45,756 bases of DNA from an uncultured Lactobacillus sp. (GCF_945290125.1 NZ_CALYQV010000011.1:1-45756); one strand, 5' to 3'. Positions 35,995-45,632 are shown, counted from the first letter of the stretch. Numbers and translations are program-made. The notes: generated by a model from the letters alone, not told the origin.

Positions 35995-36690
35995 CTATAC
36001 TAAATCTGCTTGTGTAACCTTTGTGGGTAATTGCCAATCGATTGGGGTTTCGTCAAAATTTTTCAGCGCTTCATTACAACGCGAAAATGGTCTTGAACCA
36101 AAAAATCCCCTATCAGCTGAATATGGACTTGGATGAGCTGATTTAATCACAAAATTTTTGTCTTGGTCAATTAAAACGATTTTGTTTTGAGCGAAACGCC
36201 CCCACAAAATAAAGACCACTTTGCCACGATCACTCAAAGCTTTAATTGCGGCATCGGTCACGGCTTCCCAGCCCTTTCCCTGATGACCATTAGCATGACC
36301 GTATGGAACCGTCAAAACAGCATTTAACAATAATACTCCCTGATCTGCCCATTTTTTTAAGTAGCCGTGATTAACTGGACGGCAACCAACATCGTCATAT
36401 AATTCTTTATAAATATTTTGAAGAGAAGGAGGCAATTTCACTCCCGGATTAACCGAAAAACTCATTCCAGTTGCCTGACCAGGATTATGATATGGATCTT
36501 GTCCTAAAATCACAACTTTCGTATTTGCGAACGAGGTTAGTTTGAAAGCAGTAAAAATATGATACATATCAGGATAAATTTTCTTTGTAGCATATTCTGT
36601 TTTTAAAAATTCATGTAATTGCTGATATTCTTTGCTTTCGAAAACGGGAGCTAATATTTCATCCCAGTCGTTACCAATAAACTTTTTCAT
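35995..36690 (-). CDS. ung: Uracil-DNA glycosylase
   Basis: A 231-residue base-excision repair enzyme removing uracil from DNA. The water-activating Asp lies in [11 protein letters not shown], the uracil-stacking region in GMSFSV, and the catalytic His in [25 protein letters not shown] matches the family core. The start is set at ATG 36690 ([11 protein letters not shown]), matching family N-termini; a GTG at 36714 in frame is possible. It is the first gene of the ung-pta-tsaE operon. Confidence 0.95.
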   Translation of the reverse strand: MKKFIGNDWDEILAPVFESKEYQQLHEFLKTEYATKKIYPDMYHIFTAFKLTSFANTKVVILGQDPYHNPGQATGMSFSVNPGVKLPPSLQNIYKELYDDVGCRPVNHGYLKKWADQGVLLLNAVLTVPYGHANGHQGKGWEAVTDAAIKALSDRGKVVFILWGRFAQNKIVLIDQDKNFVIKSAHPSPYSADRGFFGSRPFSRCNEALKNFDETPIDWQLPTKVTQADLV

Positions 36691-36871
36691 TACTTCAACA
36701 GGCCTCTCTTTCACTAACTTTTATGGTATCATGAAATTAATTATCGATGTGGTGAAATTTAATACATTTTAGCTCTTTTTATTATCTAAAATTATAAAAG
36801 TAAGAATTTCTTCATATATGATAATATGGTAGATAAAGAAATGATTTGTAACTAGGAGGAGTTAATTATCT

Positions 36872-37747
36872 GTGATTAAATTAGTAGCTTGTGATTTAGA
36901 CGGAACCCTTTTTAACAGCGATATGAGAATTTCAGACGAAAACGTGTCTGCAATTCGGGCAGCACAAAGAAATGGAATTGAATTTTTAGTAGCTACAGGG
37001 CGTGCACCACGGCAATCACGGAAAACTATTAGAGATTATGGCTTAAAAACGGGTTTTATTAATATCAATGGTGCCTTAGTATATGATGAAAATGATAATT
37101 TGCAGATTAAGCATAAATTGCCTAATGAGAAGGCACGTGTAATCGCAAATATTCTTGAACAAAACAATATTTATTTTGAATTAGTTACCGCCGAGCAAAT
37201 ATATTCAAGTGATATCAGTAAACGTGTGGTTAACTTAGCTCATGCACTAATGACTCTGAATCCAGGAGTAACTTTTAAAAAAGCAGTTGCAACTGCGGCT
37301 GGTAGTAACGCTATGTTTAGTATGACCTTGGAAAAAAACTTTGATAAGTTATTAACTAACCCCAAAACCGAAATTATGAAAATAATTGCTTTTGATGCAC
37401 ATGGACCTGCTGCTTTTACCAAAGTTAAAAAAGAAATTAAGGATGTAGACGGTGTTGTTGTGACATCAAGCTCTGCAGCTAACATTGAGATTAACGATAT
37501 TAAAGCACAGAAAGGCCCTGCTCTTTTAGATTATGCCAGAAAAAAAGGTATCAAAACAGAGGAAGTAGCCGCAATCGGGGATAATCTCAATGATGCCAGT
37601 ATGATTAGGGATGCAGGTGTTGGAGTAGCAATGGCAAACGCAGTACCCACTATTAAGAAATTGGCGCAAGTCAGAACTAAATCAAACAATGATAATGGAG
37701 TTGCTTATATTTTAAGGAAATTTATTAAAAATAACGCAAAAGAATAG
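36872..37747 (+). CDS. HAD-superfamily (Cof-type) phosphatase
   Basis: A 291-residue phosphatase: motif I CDLDGTLF, motif II ATGRAPRQSRK, a Lys in AQKGPALLDY, motif IV GDNLNDASMI. Typical Cof-like length and cap. It starts at GTG (36872) after AGGAGGAG. The gene for an unknown 173-residue protein starts 10 bp after its stop, so the two are probably co-transcribed. Its substrate is not identifiable from sequence. Confidence 0.85.
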   Translation: MIKLVACDLDGTLFNSDMRISDENVSAIRAAQRNGIEFLVATGRAPRQSRKTIRDYGLKTGFININGALVYDENDNLQIKHKLPNEKARVIANILEQNNIYFELVTAEQIYSSDISKRVVNLAHALMTLNPGVTFKKAVATAAGSNAMFSMTLEKNFDKLLTNPKTEIMKIIAFDAHGPAAFTKVKKEIKDVDGVVVTSSSAANIEINDIKAQKGPALLDYARKKGIKTEEVAAIGDNLNDASMIRDAGVGVAMANAVPTIKKLAQVRTKSNNDNGVAYILRKFIKNNAKE

Positions 37748-37757
37748 AGGTGCTTAA

Positions 37758-38279
37758 ATGCGCTACTTATTGGAATTAACTCAAAAACAGGAATATGGTC
37801 AAATACCTGTCGCAAATGAAAAAGACAAAATTGAATATATTATTCAAGGCAATTTAGATAATCCCAATCATACCCTGTACTTAAAAAAGTTTACTGGCAA
37901 AGAAATAGGACGGCTGTACACTGATGGTAATGGCATCATCTCTTCTTACACCATTGATGTGGTTAATCACTCTTTGGTTAAAGTTAAAAGGTTAAACAAT
38001 AAGATAGCTAACCTTTTCTATGTTACTCGCTTAAACTACATAGTTACTGGCAGTATTAAAAAAGGAAGCTATAAATTTCTTTTTGGTGTCAAAAAAGTTG
38101 CCACTGTTAGGACAGTTGTTCGCAGTGAGGGGGTCGTTTTAATTTGTGATATTGATCGTCCTGAAGATGTACCCTTTATCCTATTGTGTGCCACGCTTTT
38201 TACTCAATGGCATACCACCCCGTTACGACTGCCAACTTTTCCACCCGTTGGTCGTAAATATAATGTTAATTTTAATTAA
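37758..38279 (+). CDS. Unknown protein, possibly LURP-one/tubby-C-like
   Basis: A 173-residue protein without signal peptide or membrane helix. Alternating short beta segments (IEYIIQGNL, HTLYLKKFTGKEIGRLYTDG, YKFLFGVKKVATVRTV) and a C-terminal hydrophobic helix (EDVPFILLCATLFTQW) recall the LURP-one/YxjI beta-barrel fold, but no diagnostic motif confirms it. It follows the HAD gene by 10 bp with a weak GAGGTG site. Function unknown. Confidence 0.6.
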   Translation: MRYLLELTQKQEYGQIPVANEKDKIEYIIQGNLDNPNHTLYLKKFTGKEIGRLYTDGNGIISSYTIDVVNHSLVKVKRLNNKIANLFYVTRLNYIVTGSIKKGSYKFLFGVKKVATVRTVVRSEGVVLICDIDRPEDVPFILLCATLFTQWHTTPLRLPTFPPVGRKYNVNFN

Positions 38280-38280
38280 A

Positions 38281-38321
38281 AAGGCGCTACAGCTTAGCTA
38301 AACTGCTAGTAACGTTTTTTT
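38281..38321 (+). terminator. Weak terminator candidate after the HAD gene pair
   Basis: An interrupted stem (CTACAG with CTGCTAG, one bulge) is followed by a run of seven T. Pairing is poor, so this is tentative. Confidence 0.35.
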
Positions 38322-38339
38322 AGGCTAGTTTACAAAATA

Positions 38340-39908
38340 TTATTTTAATACCAAATTTTTGAAGGAAAAGTTAGCAACTTCTGCACTTCGATGTGAAACA
38401 ACAATTATGGTTTCCACCCTATTTAATAATTTTTGCAATAAATTTTGTGCTGTTTTCAGGTCAATACTGGAAAAGCTCTCATCCAGTAAAATTAATTTAC
38501 CCTTAGTATCGATTAGTCTAGCTAACGCAATACGTTGAGTTTGACCGCCAGATAAGGAATTATAATGCCAATTTTCATTAACTTCAAAATCTTGTTTTAC
38601 CCTATCTAGACTTGCTTTATTATAGTTTCGTCCCAGCAAGATATTATAATTAATACTGCGAGGAAACACTGTCACTGTCTGGGGCAGATAGATAATTATT
38701 GAGTTTATTACGTTACGGGGTATAACAGTAATATTGATCCCATTCAGTAAAATTTCGCCTTTAGTAGGAGTAAGTTGACCCGTTGCCAATTTCAATAAGG
38801 TAGATTTACCCCGGCCAGAAATCCCATTTAATTTATAAAAATCACCTTTTTTAAAGACATAAGAAAAATTATGCAGAATTTTTTCTTTTGCATTAGGATA
38901 TGAAAAGGTGACATTTTTAAATTCCAGTGACTGAAACTCCATTGAAAAATTAGTTTTAGCAAAATTGTCATTTTTACTCTCCCTATGTTTCTTCAATTCA
39001 TTAAATTTAGCAAAAATACTGGAAGTAGAAAGCAATTGTGCAAAGTAACGATTAATAATTCCGGCAGAGTCAAAAACCTTAGTAGCTAATTCAGCCGTGG
39101 ACAAAATAGCACCTGCACTAATTTTTCCTTGAAAATGAAGAAGCCCTGTAATACCTAGAATAAGAAGTTGACTACCAATATTGATTACACCTGTAATAAT
39201 ATCCACAGCGGAACGTCTGACAGTGTTATGTACATTTGCCTGCTTTAAACTTTGTGATCCCGTCGCAACTAACTTCTTGATTTCACCCAAAGCGTTAAAA
39301 GCGTAAAGAGTATCATAGCCGTGTAAACCGCTACTAGTAAATTTTAAAAAATTTTCGTTAGCCTGAGAAATTTTAGTAACCCCTGCTGTCAGAAATCTTT
39401 TGCAGAAACGCGGGACTAATATAATCACTAAAACTAACAAAATAGCTGCAAGAAATAAAATATTGCTATAAAGGTATAAAGCTATTAACGCAAAAATTGC
39501 ATTACCGCTAAAACGTACTATTAGAAAAAAGGTATTAAGACCTTCTTTTTGAATTAAATTGACGTCATTTTGCAGGTAAGATTCATAATAATCCACTGGA
39601 TTTTGTTTAAATTCATTTTGAGGAAGTTTAATTAGACTAGTAACTATGTCATTGCGAATATTGCCGAGAATATCTTGTGTAACTGTTTCTTGAATATAAC
39701 TTTCCAGAAAAGAAATAAGAAACGTGAGAAACCAAAGTAAAAAGATCATTACCAACATGCTAACAAAAGGCCTAATTTTACCGGCAATTAAATAATTTGC
39801 CAGTACGGCCATTTTGGTAGCAGCCAAAACTTGCAACACAGAATTTACTAAAAGTAATAGACAAGCTGTTATAACTGCAAATGCATGTTTTTTGAGATAA
39901 TGATACAT
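38340..39908 (-). CDS. ABC exporter half-transporter (fused membrane and ATPase domains)
   Basis: A 522-residue protein. An N-terminal six-TM exporter domain (about 10-290; long helix with ESYIQETVTQDILGNIR as coupling region) precedes a nucleotide-binding domain: Walker A GISGRGKST, Q-loop YLPQTV, signature LSGGQTQRIALAR, Walker B KLILLDESFSSID, switch His VVSHR. All catalytic residues are present. It lacks a C39 peptidase domain, so it is not a typical bacteriocin processor-exporter. It is monocistronic with an AGGAGGGCC site and probably works as a homodimer; cargo unknown. Confidence 0.85.
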   Translation of the reverse strand: MYHYLKKHAFAVITACLLLLVNSVLQVLAATKMAVLANYLIAGKIRPFVSMLVMIFLLWFLTFLISFLESYIQETVTQDILGNIRNDIVTSLIKLPQNEFKQNPVDYYESYLQNDVNLIQKEGLNTFFLIVRFSGNAIFALIALYLYSNILFLAAILLVLVIILVPRFCKRFLTAGVTKISQANENFLKFTSSGLHGYDTLYAFNALGEIKKLVATGSQSLKQANVHNTVRRSAVDIITGVINIGSQLLILGITGLLHFQGKISAGAILSTAELATKVFDSAGIINRYFAQLLSTSSIFAKFNELKKHRESKNDNFAKTNFSMEFQSLEFKNVTFSYPNAKEKILHNFSYVFKKGDFYKLNGISGRGKSTLLKLATGQLTPTKGEILLNGINITVIPRNVINSIIIYLPQTVTVFPRSINYNILLGRNYNKASLDRVKQDFEVNENWHYNSLSGGQTQRIALARLIDTKGKLILLDESFSSIDLKTAQNLLQKLLNRVETIIVVSHRSAEVANFSFKNLVLK

Positions 39909-40054
39909 TTTGGCCCTCCTTTATTGTTTCTAATGGCAGTAAAACAATTTTAACTGTTTATTTAATTATTCTTTAATTTATTAGCAATATTAACAAATTA
40001 AATTATGTTAGACAAGATACAATTGTAATCGTGCCCCATATTGGCTCAATACAA

Positions 40055-40097
40055 TAAAAAACGTCCCTAAAATTAATAATTAGTTTTAAGAACGTTT
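40055..40097 (-). terminator. Terminator of the aldo/keto reductase-MerR operon
   Basis: An imperfect long stem (AAACGT-TAAAA with TTTTA-ACGTTT, about 40060-40095) is followed on the minus strand by a T run. Confidence 0.8.
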
Positions 40098-40110
40098 ATC
40101 TAAGTATGGT

Positions 40111-40503
40111 TTAAATTTGTTTATCGTATGCTAGTTTTTCTTTTTCGAAACTTAACAATTGGTCATCAAAATGATCAATTTTATAATTTAGATAATTAAC
40201 TGTTTTTTTAATATTTTTAATTTCTTCATCTAACTGATTTCGTTGCTTAATTAGTAATTGCTTTCGTCTTTCTGCGGTTGAATTATTTTCCATATATAAA
40301 TCTACAAATTCTTTTAATTTTTTGATAGACATCCCCGCATTACGTAAAACCATAATGTAAAAAATCCAGTTTTGCTCCTTTGTGTCATACACGCGATAGC
40401 CATTTTCGTCCCTTTTAACAGTAGGTATCAACTTCTCTTTTTCCCAGTAACGTAATGTATCTTTAGATAAGCCAAATTTTTTACTAATTTCGTTTATTGT
40501 CAA
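40111..40503 (-). CDS. MerR-family regulator
   Basis: A 130-residue protein: MerR winged helix (TINEISKKFGLSKDTLRYWEKEKLI, by pattern, then RDENGYRVYD) with a coiled-coil dimerisation helix (about 75-125). There is no cluster of Cys for metal binding, so it resembles the aldehyde/oxidant-type subgroup (AdhR/NmlR-like). TTG at 40503 gives the usual N-terminus and 8-nt spacing from AAAGGA; the frame extends to an ATG at 40527. It follows the aldo/keto reductase and likely regulates the shared promoter. Confidence 0.82.
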   Translation of the reverse strand: MTINEISKKFGLSKDTLRYWEKEKLIPTVKRDENGYRVYDTKEQNWIFYIMVLRNAGMSIKKLKEFVDLYMENNSTAERRKQLLIKQRNQLDEEIKNIKKTVNYLNYKIDHFDDQLLSFEKEKLAYDKQI

Positions 40504-40516
40504 AATTCGTTTTCCT

Positions 40517-41371
40517 TTAATCAACATTTCTAATTAAATCATGAATATTTCTCACTGCTGCTGGATCACGATGATCAAAAAACTGACTTTCATTTTTATC
40601 CAGATTTTTTATTTGTGCCATTTCTGCTGGATTTAATTCAAAATCAAAAATTTTACTGTTTTCTACCAAGCGATCGTGATGAATTGATTTTGGAATTACT
40701 ACTATTCTTCTTTGAACTAACCAGCGTAAGATAACTTGACCAGTTGTTTTATGATGATCTGCAGCTATCTGCCTAATTAACGAATTAGTAAACACATGAT
40801 GCTTTCCTTCCGCGAAAGGTGCCCAAGCTTCGGGTTGAATTTTATTTTCTTGGAGGAAAGAAACCTCTTTTGCTTCTTGCATCCAAGGATTAATTTCAAT
40901 TTGGTTAACAGCAGGACGAATATCATTATACAAACTTAAATCGAGAACACGGTCTGGTGAAAAATTAGAAACCCCAATTGCTCTGATAATTCCGGCCTTA
41001 TATGCTTCTTCCATTGCACGCCAGGAACCATAAACATCACCATAAGGCTGATGTATTAGATACAGATCTAAATAATCAAGCTGTAATTTTCTTAGAGAAG
41101 TGGCAATTGCCCGTTTGGTTGCCTCATAACCTGTATCAGATACCCATAATTTAGTGGTGATAAACAAATCAGTTCTATCAACTCCACTGTTTTTAATGGC
41201 CTTTCCTACCGCCTCTTCATTACCATAGGATGAAGCTGTATCGATCAGACGATATCCTATTCTAATTGCATCCTCAACTACATTTTCAGCCATAGTCAGG
41301 TTAGTTATTTGAAAAGCGCCTATACCTAGAGTAGGCATTGATATGCCATTATTTAGTGTTGTTTCTTTCAT
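40517..41371 (-). CDS. Aldo/keto reductase
   Basis: A 284-residue NADPH-dependent oxidoreductase with a TIM-barrel fold. The catalytic tetrad is visible: Asp44 and Tyr49 (DTASSYG), Lys74 (TTKLW) and His107 (LIHQP). GVSNFSPDRV and the cofactor region (IPKSIHHDRLVEN) are intact. Relatives reduce aldehydes such as methylglyoxal or act as 2,5-diketo-D-gluconate reductases. Together with the MerR regulator behind it, a role in carbonyl stress is plausible but inferred. Confidence 0.9.
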   Translation of the reverse strand: MKETTLNNGISMPTLGIGAFQITNLTMAENVVEDAIRIGYRLIDTASSYGNEEAVGKAIKNSGVDRTDLFITTKLWVSDTGYEATKRAIATSLRKLQLDYLDLYLIHQPYGDVYGSWRAMEEAYKAGIIRAIGVSNFSPDRVLDLSLYNDIRPAVNQIEINPWMQEAKEVSFLQENKIQPEAWAPFAEGKHHVFTNSLIRQIAADHHKTTGQVILRWLVQRRIVVIPKSIHHDRLVENSKIFDFELNPAEMAQIKNLDKNESQFFDHRDPAAVRNIHDLIRNVD

Positions 41372-41400
41372 TTTGGTACTCCTTTATCATTTTGAAATAA

Positions 41401-41431
41401 AGTGTATACCTTAGAGTTAGCTCCATAGCAA
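41401..41431 (-). promoter_or_regulatory. MerR-type promoter of the aldo/keto reductase operon
   Basis: On the minus strand, TTGCTA (41431-41426) and TACACT (41406-41401) are separated by 19 bp, the long spacer typical of MerR-activated promoters. The spacer holds the dyad GAG-CTAA-CTC (41414-41423). An alternative -10 TATACA with a 17-bp spacer also fits. Confidence 0.55.
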
Positions 41432-41458
41432 GGATTTTTCTAATACTGAGCTTGATTC

Positions 41459-42028
41459 CTATTCTTGCAGTTTTTTAACTATTAAATTTGCTAATAGGTT
41501 ATATCCTTCTTTTCCAAAATGTAAGCCGTCATCCAATTGCCCTTTACAGAGTGTTGTTAAATTGCCATGATCAATCATAGCTTGGAATAGATTAATAAAA
41601 TTTAAATTGTACGTTTCTGCTAACTTGATCAGCTCAGCAGTATAAACAGCAATTTCACGGTTGGTCCGCTTATTTTGCCTATTTTGATCAACAGCAGGAG
41701 GGGAAATTAAAATTACATTTTGTGGATAATATAAACAAATTATGCTAGATATAATAAGAGCCATGTTTCTCTTGAATTGAGCGATAGGTACCCGCTTGTG
41801 TTTTGCTATATCGTTTGTCCCTAAAAGCAATACCAATTTATCGCAGCGTTCAACTTTTAGGATCAAATCTGGCAGTAATGCATAAAAAGCTCCCGAATTT
41901 ACTCCGGAAACTGCAGTATTGACAATCTCAATATCTGGTATTTTTGCTTTAATTGCATTATTAATACGAGGTGATTTTAAACCTTCTTTGCGAGCAATAA
42001 TGCTATCGCCTGTTAATAATAGTTTCAC
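41459..42028 (-). CDS. SGNH/GDSL-family hydrolase
   Basis: A 189-residue esterase/lipase-like hydrolase: catalytic Ser in TGDSII (block I), Gly in NTAVSGVNSG (block II), GTND (block III), and the Asp-x-x-His pair in DDGLHFG (block V). There is no signal peptide, so it is predicted cytoplasmic. Substrates of the family are acetylated sugars, lysophospholipids or thioesters; none can be chosen here. Confidence 0.88.
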   Translation of the reverse strand: MKLLLTGDSIIARKEGLKSPRINNAIKAKIPDIEIVNTAVSGVNSGAFYALLPDLILKVERCDKLVLLLGTNDIAKHKRVPIAQFKRNMALIISSIICLYYPQNVILISPPAVDQNRQNKRTNREIAVYTAELIKLAETYNLNFINLFQAMIDHGNLTTLCKGQLDDGLHFGKEGYNLLANLIVKKLQE

Positions 42029-42046
42029 TTTTTCTCCTTCTTAAAA

Positions 42047-42084
42047 CTAAAAACTGTAATCACAATTAGTTGAGACTACAGTTT
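42047..42084 (-). terminator. Terminator of the first secreted paralog
   Basis: An 11-bp stem (42051-42061 with 42074-42084, one G-U pair) is followed on the minus strand by a T-rich run. Confidence 0.82.
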
Positions 42085-42090
42085 CAATAA

Positions 42091-42696
42091 TTAACGTGGG
42101 TTAACTTTACTATATTTCATATCTTTAAATTCAAATGCACTATACTTATTTGTTATAGATTTTGTTTTAAAAAATTGGTTAGTTACTAAACCATCTTCTG
42201 GATTACTTTGAAATAAAACTTTATGTTTTTTACCAGCTATTTTTTCAGTCTTAACTGTGAAAGCATTTCCGTTTTTAGTTGTCTTTTCCTGTACCGGACT
42301 TAGTATGATCCACTTACTCCCATGCATTTTTTTACTAGATACCCGTAAATATTTTGCTAAAATGCTCTGATTTTCCTCTTGCCAAGCTGAAGGCATTTCC
42401 CAAGGATATTTCTTTGTGCCTTTGACCCTTCCGACTTTAATTACTTTAAAATAATCATTAGTTAGAGGCATATTGATCGCAGACGCATGAATACTCATTG
42501 GATTGGGGGTAAAATTGTTGTTGCTATACCACTTGCCACGCCAGGTTTTGGGAAATTTAAATTGTTTTGCAAAACCATATTTGTTTTTCTTGGTTTGCGC
42601 AGCCTGCACGGTTTTTGGTTGAACACTTGCAAGTGGCACTGTCATAGGTATAGCTAAGCCTGCTAATGCAAATATAGTAATAATTTTTTTAGCCAT
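42091..42696 (-). CDS. Secreted protein of unknown function, paralog 1
   Basis: A 201-residue protein with a signal peptide (AKKIITIFALAGLAIPM, cleavage probably after TVQAA near 33). The mature part begins KYGFAKQFKFPKTWRGKWYS and continues with GRVKGTKKYPWEMPSAW, SKWIILSP and IAGKKHKVLF. These match the next gene (42837-43469) motif for motif. There is no Cys and no anchor, and the protein is highly basic. It may bind wall polymers by charge, which is inference. It has its own ribosome binding site and terminator. Not recognised as a named family. Confidence 0.75.
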   Translation of the reverse strand: MAKKIITIFALAGLAIPMTVPLASVQPKTVQAAQTKKNKYGFAKQFKFPKTWRGKWYSNNNFTPNPMSIHASAINMPLTNDYFKVIKVGRVKGTKKYPWEMPSAWQEENQSILAKYLRVSSKKMHGSKWIILSPVQEKTTKNGNAFTVKTEKIAGKKHKVLFQSNPEDGLVTNQFFKTKSITNKYSAFEFKDMKYSKVNPR

Positions 42697-42781
42697 TTTT
42701 CTCTCCTGTAAAAAAATATTGTGTTTTTATTTATAGTAATAATTATAAACTGGTTGGTTGTATAAAGTAATTCAATTTATT

Positions 42782-42815
42782 AAAAAAACTAATTCCTTAA
42801 TTGAGAATTAGTTTT
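42782..42815 (-). terminator. Terminator of the second secreted paralog
   Basis: An 11-bp perfect stem (42785-42795 with 42805-42815) is followed on the minus strand by a T tract. Confidence 0.88.
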
Positions 42816-42836
42816 AAAATCACTTATTTACTTTAC

Positions 42837-43469
42837 TTAATACTGGTTAAATGAAGGTGCATAAGTTTCACCCTTAAAATTATAGTGTTGATATTTTTGC
42901 GCTAATTTTGGTGAACGGAAGAATTGATCAGTGATCTCACCTGTTTTGGGATTAGCTAAGAATATTACTTGTTGAGTTTTACCAGCAACTTTTTCATTCC
43001 TTAATCTAAAAGCAAAGCCAATTTCAATATTGTTTTCATCTATTGGACTAAAGACAATCCATTTTTTATTGCTAATCTTATTAGTGGTTACTCTACCTAA
43101 ATGTTTGAAAATTTTGTCATGCTTGGTAAACCAACTTTGAGGCATTTGCCATAAGTATTTATTGGTACCTTTTACTTTACCTGCTGAAACCAATTCAACA
43201 TATTCTCCGGTCCAAGGCGTATTGAAACCGTTCTTTTTGACGGTCATTTTGCTTAACTTATCATGGGTAATACTATACCATTTACCACGCCATGATTTAG
43301 GAAACTTAAAGTCTCTCTTAAAGCCATATTTTGTTTTGTTAGTAGAAATTTTGGCATTTTTAGAAGTATTTGCCGCTTGAACCAAATTAGTCTGGTTAAC
43401 ACTAATTCCACTTGTTGCAGCTAAAGCAGCAACAACAACTGCCCAAGTAATTGTTTTACGTAATTTCAT
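42837..43469 (-). CDS. Secreted protein of unknown function, paralog 2
   Basis: A 210-residue protein with a signal peptide (TITWAVVVAALAATSGI, cleavage probably after LVQAA near 33). The mature part shares with 42091-42696 the motifs YGFxxxFKFPKxWRGKWYS, GxVKGTxKYxWxMPxxW, KWIxxSP, and VAGKxxxVxFxxNPxxGxxTxQFF, with roughly 40% identity by eye. No anchor or catalytic motif is seen. The two genes are tandem duplicates, each with its own terminator, so they can be expressed separately. Confidence 0.75.
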   Translation of the reverse strand: MKLRKTITWAVVVAALAATSGISVNQTNLVQAANTSKNAKISTNKTKYGFKRDFKFPKSWRGKWYSITHDKLSKMTVKKNGFNTPWTGEYVELVSAGKVKGTNKYLWQMPQSWFTKHDKIFKHLGRVTTNKISNKKWIVFSPIDENNIEIGFAFRLRNEKVAGKTQQVIFLANPKTGEITDQFFRSPKLAQKYQHYNFKGETYAPSFNQY

Positions 43470-43552
43470 AAACTTTACCTCCCATATTGGAATTATTTCA
43501 TCCTATTATGGACACGCATTATGATAAAAGCAAGCGATAGTGGAAATATTAA

Positions 43553-43582
43553 ACAAAAAAGTCTCTGAAAAATCAGAGACTT
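43553..43582 (-). terminator. Terminator of the pgk-tpiA transcript
   Basis: A perfect 10-bp stem (43559-43568 with 43573-43582, loop AAAA) is followed on the minus strand by six T. Confidence 0.92.
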
Positions 43583-43605
43583 ATTTTATCGTATACAGTT
43601 AAAAA

Positions 43606-44361
43606 TTAATCTTGATAATTTACTAATTCTAAGAATGAATCAGGTTTAAGTGAAGCACCACCGACTAAACCACCATCAATATCAGGTTTAGCCATTAATT
43701 CTTTAACATTGCCAGGATTTACAGAACCACCGTATTGAATTCTGACATTCTCTGCAGTTTCTTCACTATATAAATCCTTGACAGTATCACGAATAGTCTT
43801 GCACATTTCTTCAGCTTGATCAGAACTGGCAGTCTTACCGGTACCAATAGCCCAGATTGGTTCATAAGCAATAACTAAACTAGCCACTTGACCAGCAGAT
43901 AAGCCAGCAAGTGCAGCCTTGATTTGACTAACAACCCAATCTTCTTGCTTATTAGCTTCACGTGTTTCAAGTGATTCACCACAACAAATAATTGGGGTAA
44001 TGCCGTTAGCAAATAAAGCCTTGGCTTTCTTGTTAATGTCATCATCTGTTTCATGGAAATAGCCACGACGTTCAGAGTGACCAATAATACAATAGTTCAT
44101 GCCCATTTCTTTTAAAACTTTAGGTGAAGTTTCACCAGTGAAGGCACCTTCATCTTCAAAATAAGCATTTTCTGCACCGACGCGCAGGTTTGAACCAGCA
44201 GCTGCGTTTGCTAAACTTTCAAGATCGACGGCAGGAGCACAAATTAGTGCTTCAACCTTACTTGCTTCTGGCAATTTATCCTTTACAGCAGCAACAAATT
44301 CAGTTGTTTGTTTAGGATTCATATGTAATTTCCAGTTACCAGCAATAATTGGTGTACGCAT
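43606..44361 (-). CDS. tpiA: Triosephosphate isomerase
   Basis: A 251-residue glycolytic enzyme interconverting dihydroxyacetone phosphate and glyceraldehyde-3-phosphate. NWKLHMN carries the N-terminal Lys, IIGHSERR the catalytic His, [12 protein letters not shown] the catalytic Glu and loop 6, and YGGSVNPGN and GGLVGGAS close the phosphate site. It starts 24 bp after pgk, with AAAGGA upstream, and ends at a strong terminator, so it is the last gene of the gap-pgk-tpiA series. Confidence 0.98.
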   Translation of the reverse strand: MRTPIIAGNWKLHMNPKQTTEFVAAVKDKLPEASKVEALICAPAVDLESLANAAAGSNLRVGAENAYFEDEGAFTGETSPKVLKEMGMNYCIIGHSERRGYFHETDDDINKKAKALFANGITPIICCGESLETREANKQEDWVVSQIKAALAGLSAGQVASLVIAYEPIWAIGTGKTASSDQAEEMCKTIRDTVKDLYSEETAENVRIQYGGSVNPGNVKELMAKPDIDGGLVGGASLKPDSFLELVNYQD

Positions 44362-44385
44362 GTAAATAATGTCCTTTCTTAAAGT

Positions 44386-45597
44386 TTACTTGTCTGAAAT
44401 ACAGGCAATTCCTGGTAATTCCTTACCTTCAAGGTATTGTAGGGAAGCTCCACCACCAGTTGAGATGTGGGTAATCTTTGGAGCAATACCAAGTTGTTTA
44501 GCAGCTGCTGTCGAGTCACCACCACCGATAATAGTAGTAGCATCAGTCAAATCAGCAAGGGCCTTACCAACTTCCAATGTACCTTCAGCAAAGTTTGACA
44601 TTTCAAAGGCACCCATTGGTCCGTTCCAAACAACAGTCTTAGCATCTTTTAAAACATCTTTGAACTTAGCAACAGTCTTAGGACCTATATCAAGACCCAT
44701 CATGTTTTCTGGAATGTCATCGCCGACAACTTTACGAGCAGCATCGTTTGAAAACTCAGTTGCTGCAACATTGTCAACAGGTAATACAATCTTACCATCA
44801 GCGTCTTTCAACAATTTTTTAGCAAGATCAACTTTATCTGGTTCAAACAATGATTTACCAATTTCATGACCTTGGGCTGCTAAGAAAGTATAAGCCATAC
44901 CACCACCAATTAAAATGTGGTCTGATTTAGGAATAAGGTTGGTAATAACATCAATCTTGTCTGAAACCTTAGCACCACCCAAAATGGTAACAAATGGGTG
45001 TACAGGGTTAGCAACAGCATCGCCCAAGAATTTGATTTCCTTTTCCATTAAGAAACCTGCAGCAACAGGCTTGCCATCTTTCTTCATAGCTTCAGCGATA
45101 CCAACATTGGATGCGTGACTTCTATGAGCAGTACCAAAAGCATCGTTAACATACATGTCACCTAATGAAGCCCAGTATTCACCCAGTTTAGGATCATTTT
45201 TGCTTTCACGCTTGCCAAAGTCATTGTCAATATCTTGGAAACGAGTGTTTTCTAGAACAGCAACATCACCGTCTTGCATCTTGGCAACGGCATCTTCAAC
45301 TTCTTTACCTTCGTTAGCTGGAACAAAGGTAACTGGTTTCTTTAAGAGTTCGCTTAAACGCTCAGCAACTGGCTTTAGAGACAATTCTTTCTTATCATCA
45401 TCTGACTTTACACGCCCCAAGTGACTAAGCAAAATTGCCTTACCACCATTTTCAATGATGTATTTAATGGTAGGAAGGGCAGCAACAATTCTGTTGTCAT
45501 CTCCAATAACACCATCTTTAATTGGCACGTTAAAATCAACACGAACTAAAACCTTTTTGTCTTTTACATCAAGGTCAGAAACAATTAATTTAGCCAT
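44386..45597 (-). CDS. pgk: Phosphoglycerate kinase
   Basis: A 403-residue glycolytic enzyme transferring phosphate from 1,3-bisphosphoglycerate to ADP. RVDFNVP (substrate-binding), [22 protein letters not shown], the GGAKVSDKI hinge region, and the nucleotide-binding [11 protein letters not shown] and [13 protein letters not shown] segments are all present. It has a strong GGAGGATAT site. It sits between gap and tpiA; the hairpin after gap may adjust how much transcription enters pgk. Confidence 0.98.
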   Translation of the reverse strand: MAKLIVSDLDVKDKKVLVRVDFNVPIKDGVIGDDNRIVAALPTIKYIIENGGKAILLSHLGRVKSDDDKKELSLKPVAERLSELLKKPVTFVPANEGKEVEDAVAKMQDGDVAVLENTRFQDIDNDFGKRESKNDPKLGEYWASLGDMYVNDAFGTAHRSHASNVGIAEAMKKDGKPVAAGFLMEKEIKFLGDAVANPVHPFVTILGGAKVSDKIDVITNLIPKSDHILIGGGMAYTFLAAQGHEIGKSLFEPDKVDLAKKLLKDADGKIVLPVDNVAATEFSNDAARKVVGDDIPENMMGLDIGPKTVAKFKDVLKDAKTVVWNGPMGAFEMSNFAEGTLEVGKALADLTDATTIIGGGDSTAAAKQLGIAPKITHISTGGGASLQYLEGKELPGIACISDK

Positions 45598-45632
45598 CTA
45601 TATCCTCCGATAACTTAATTATTTTTATTTTG

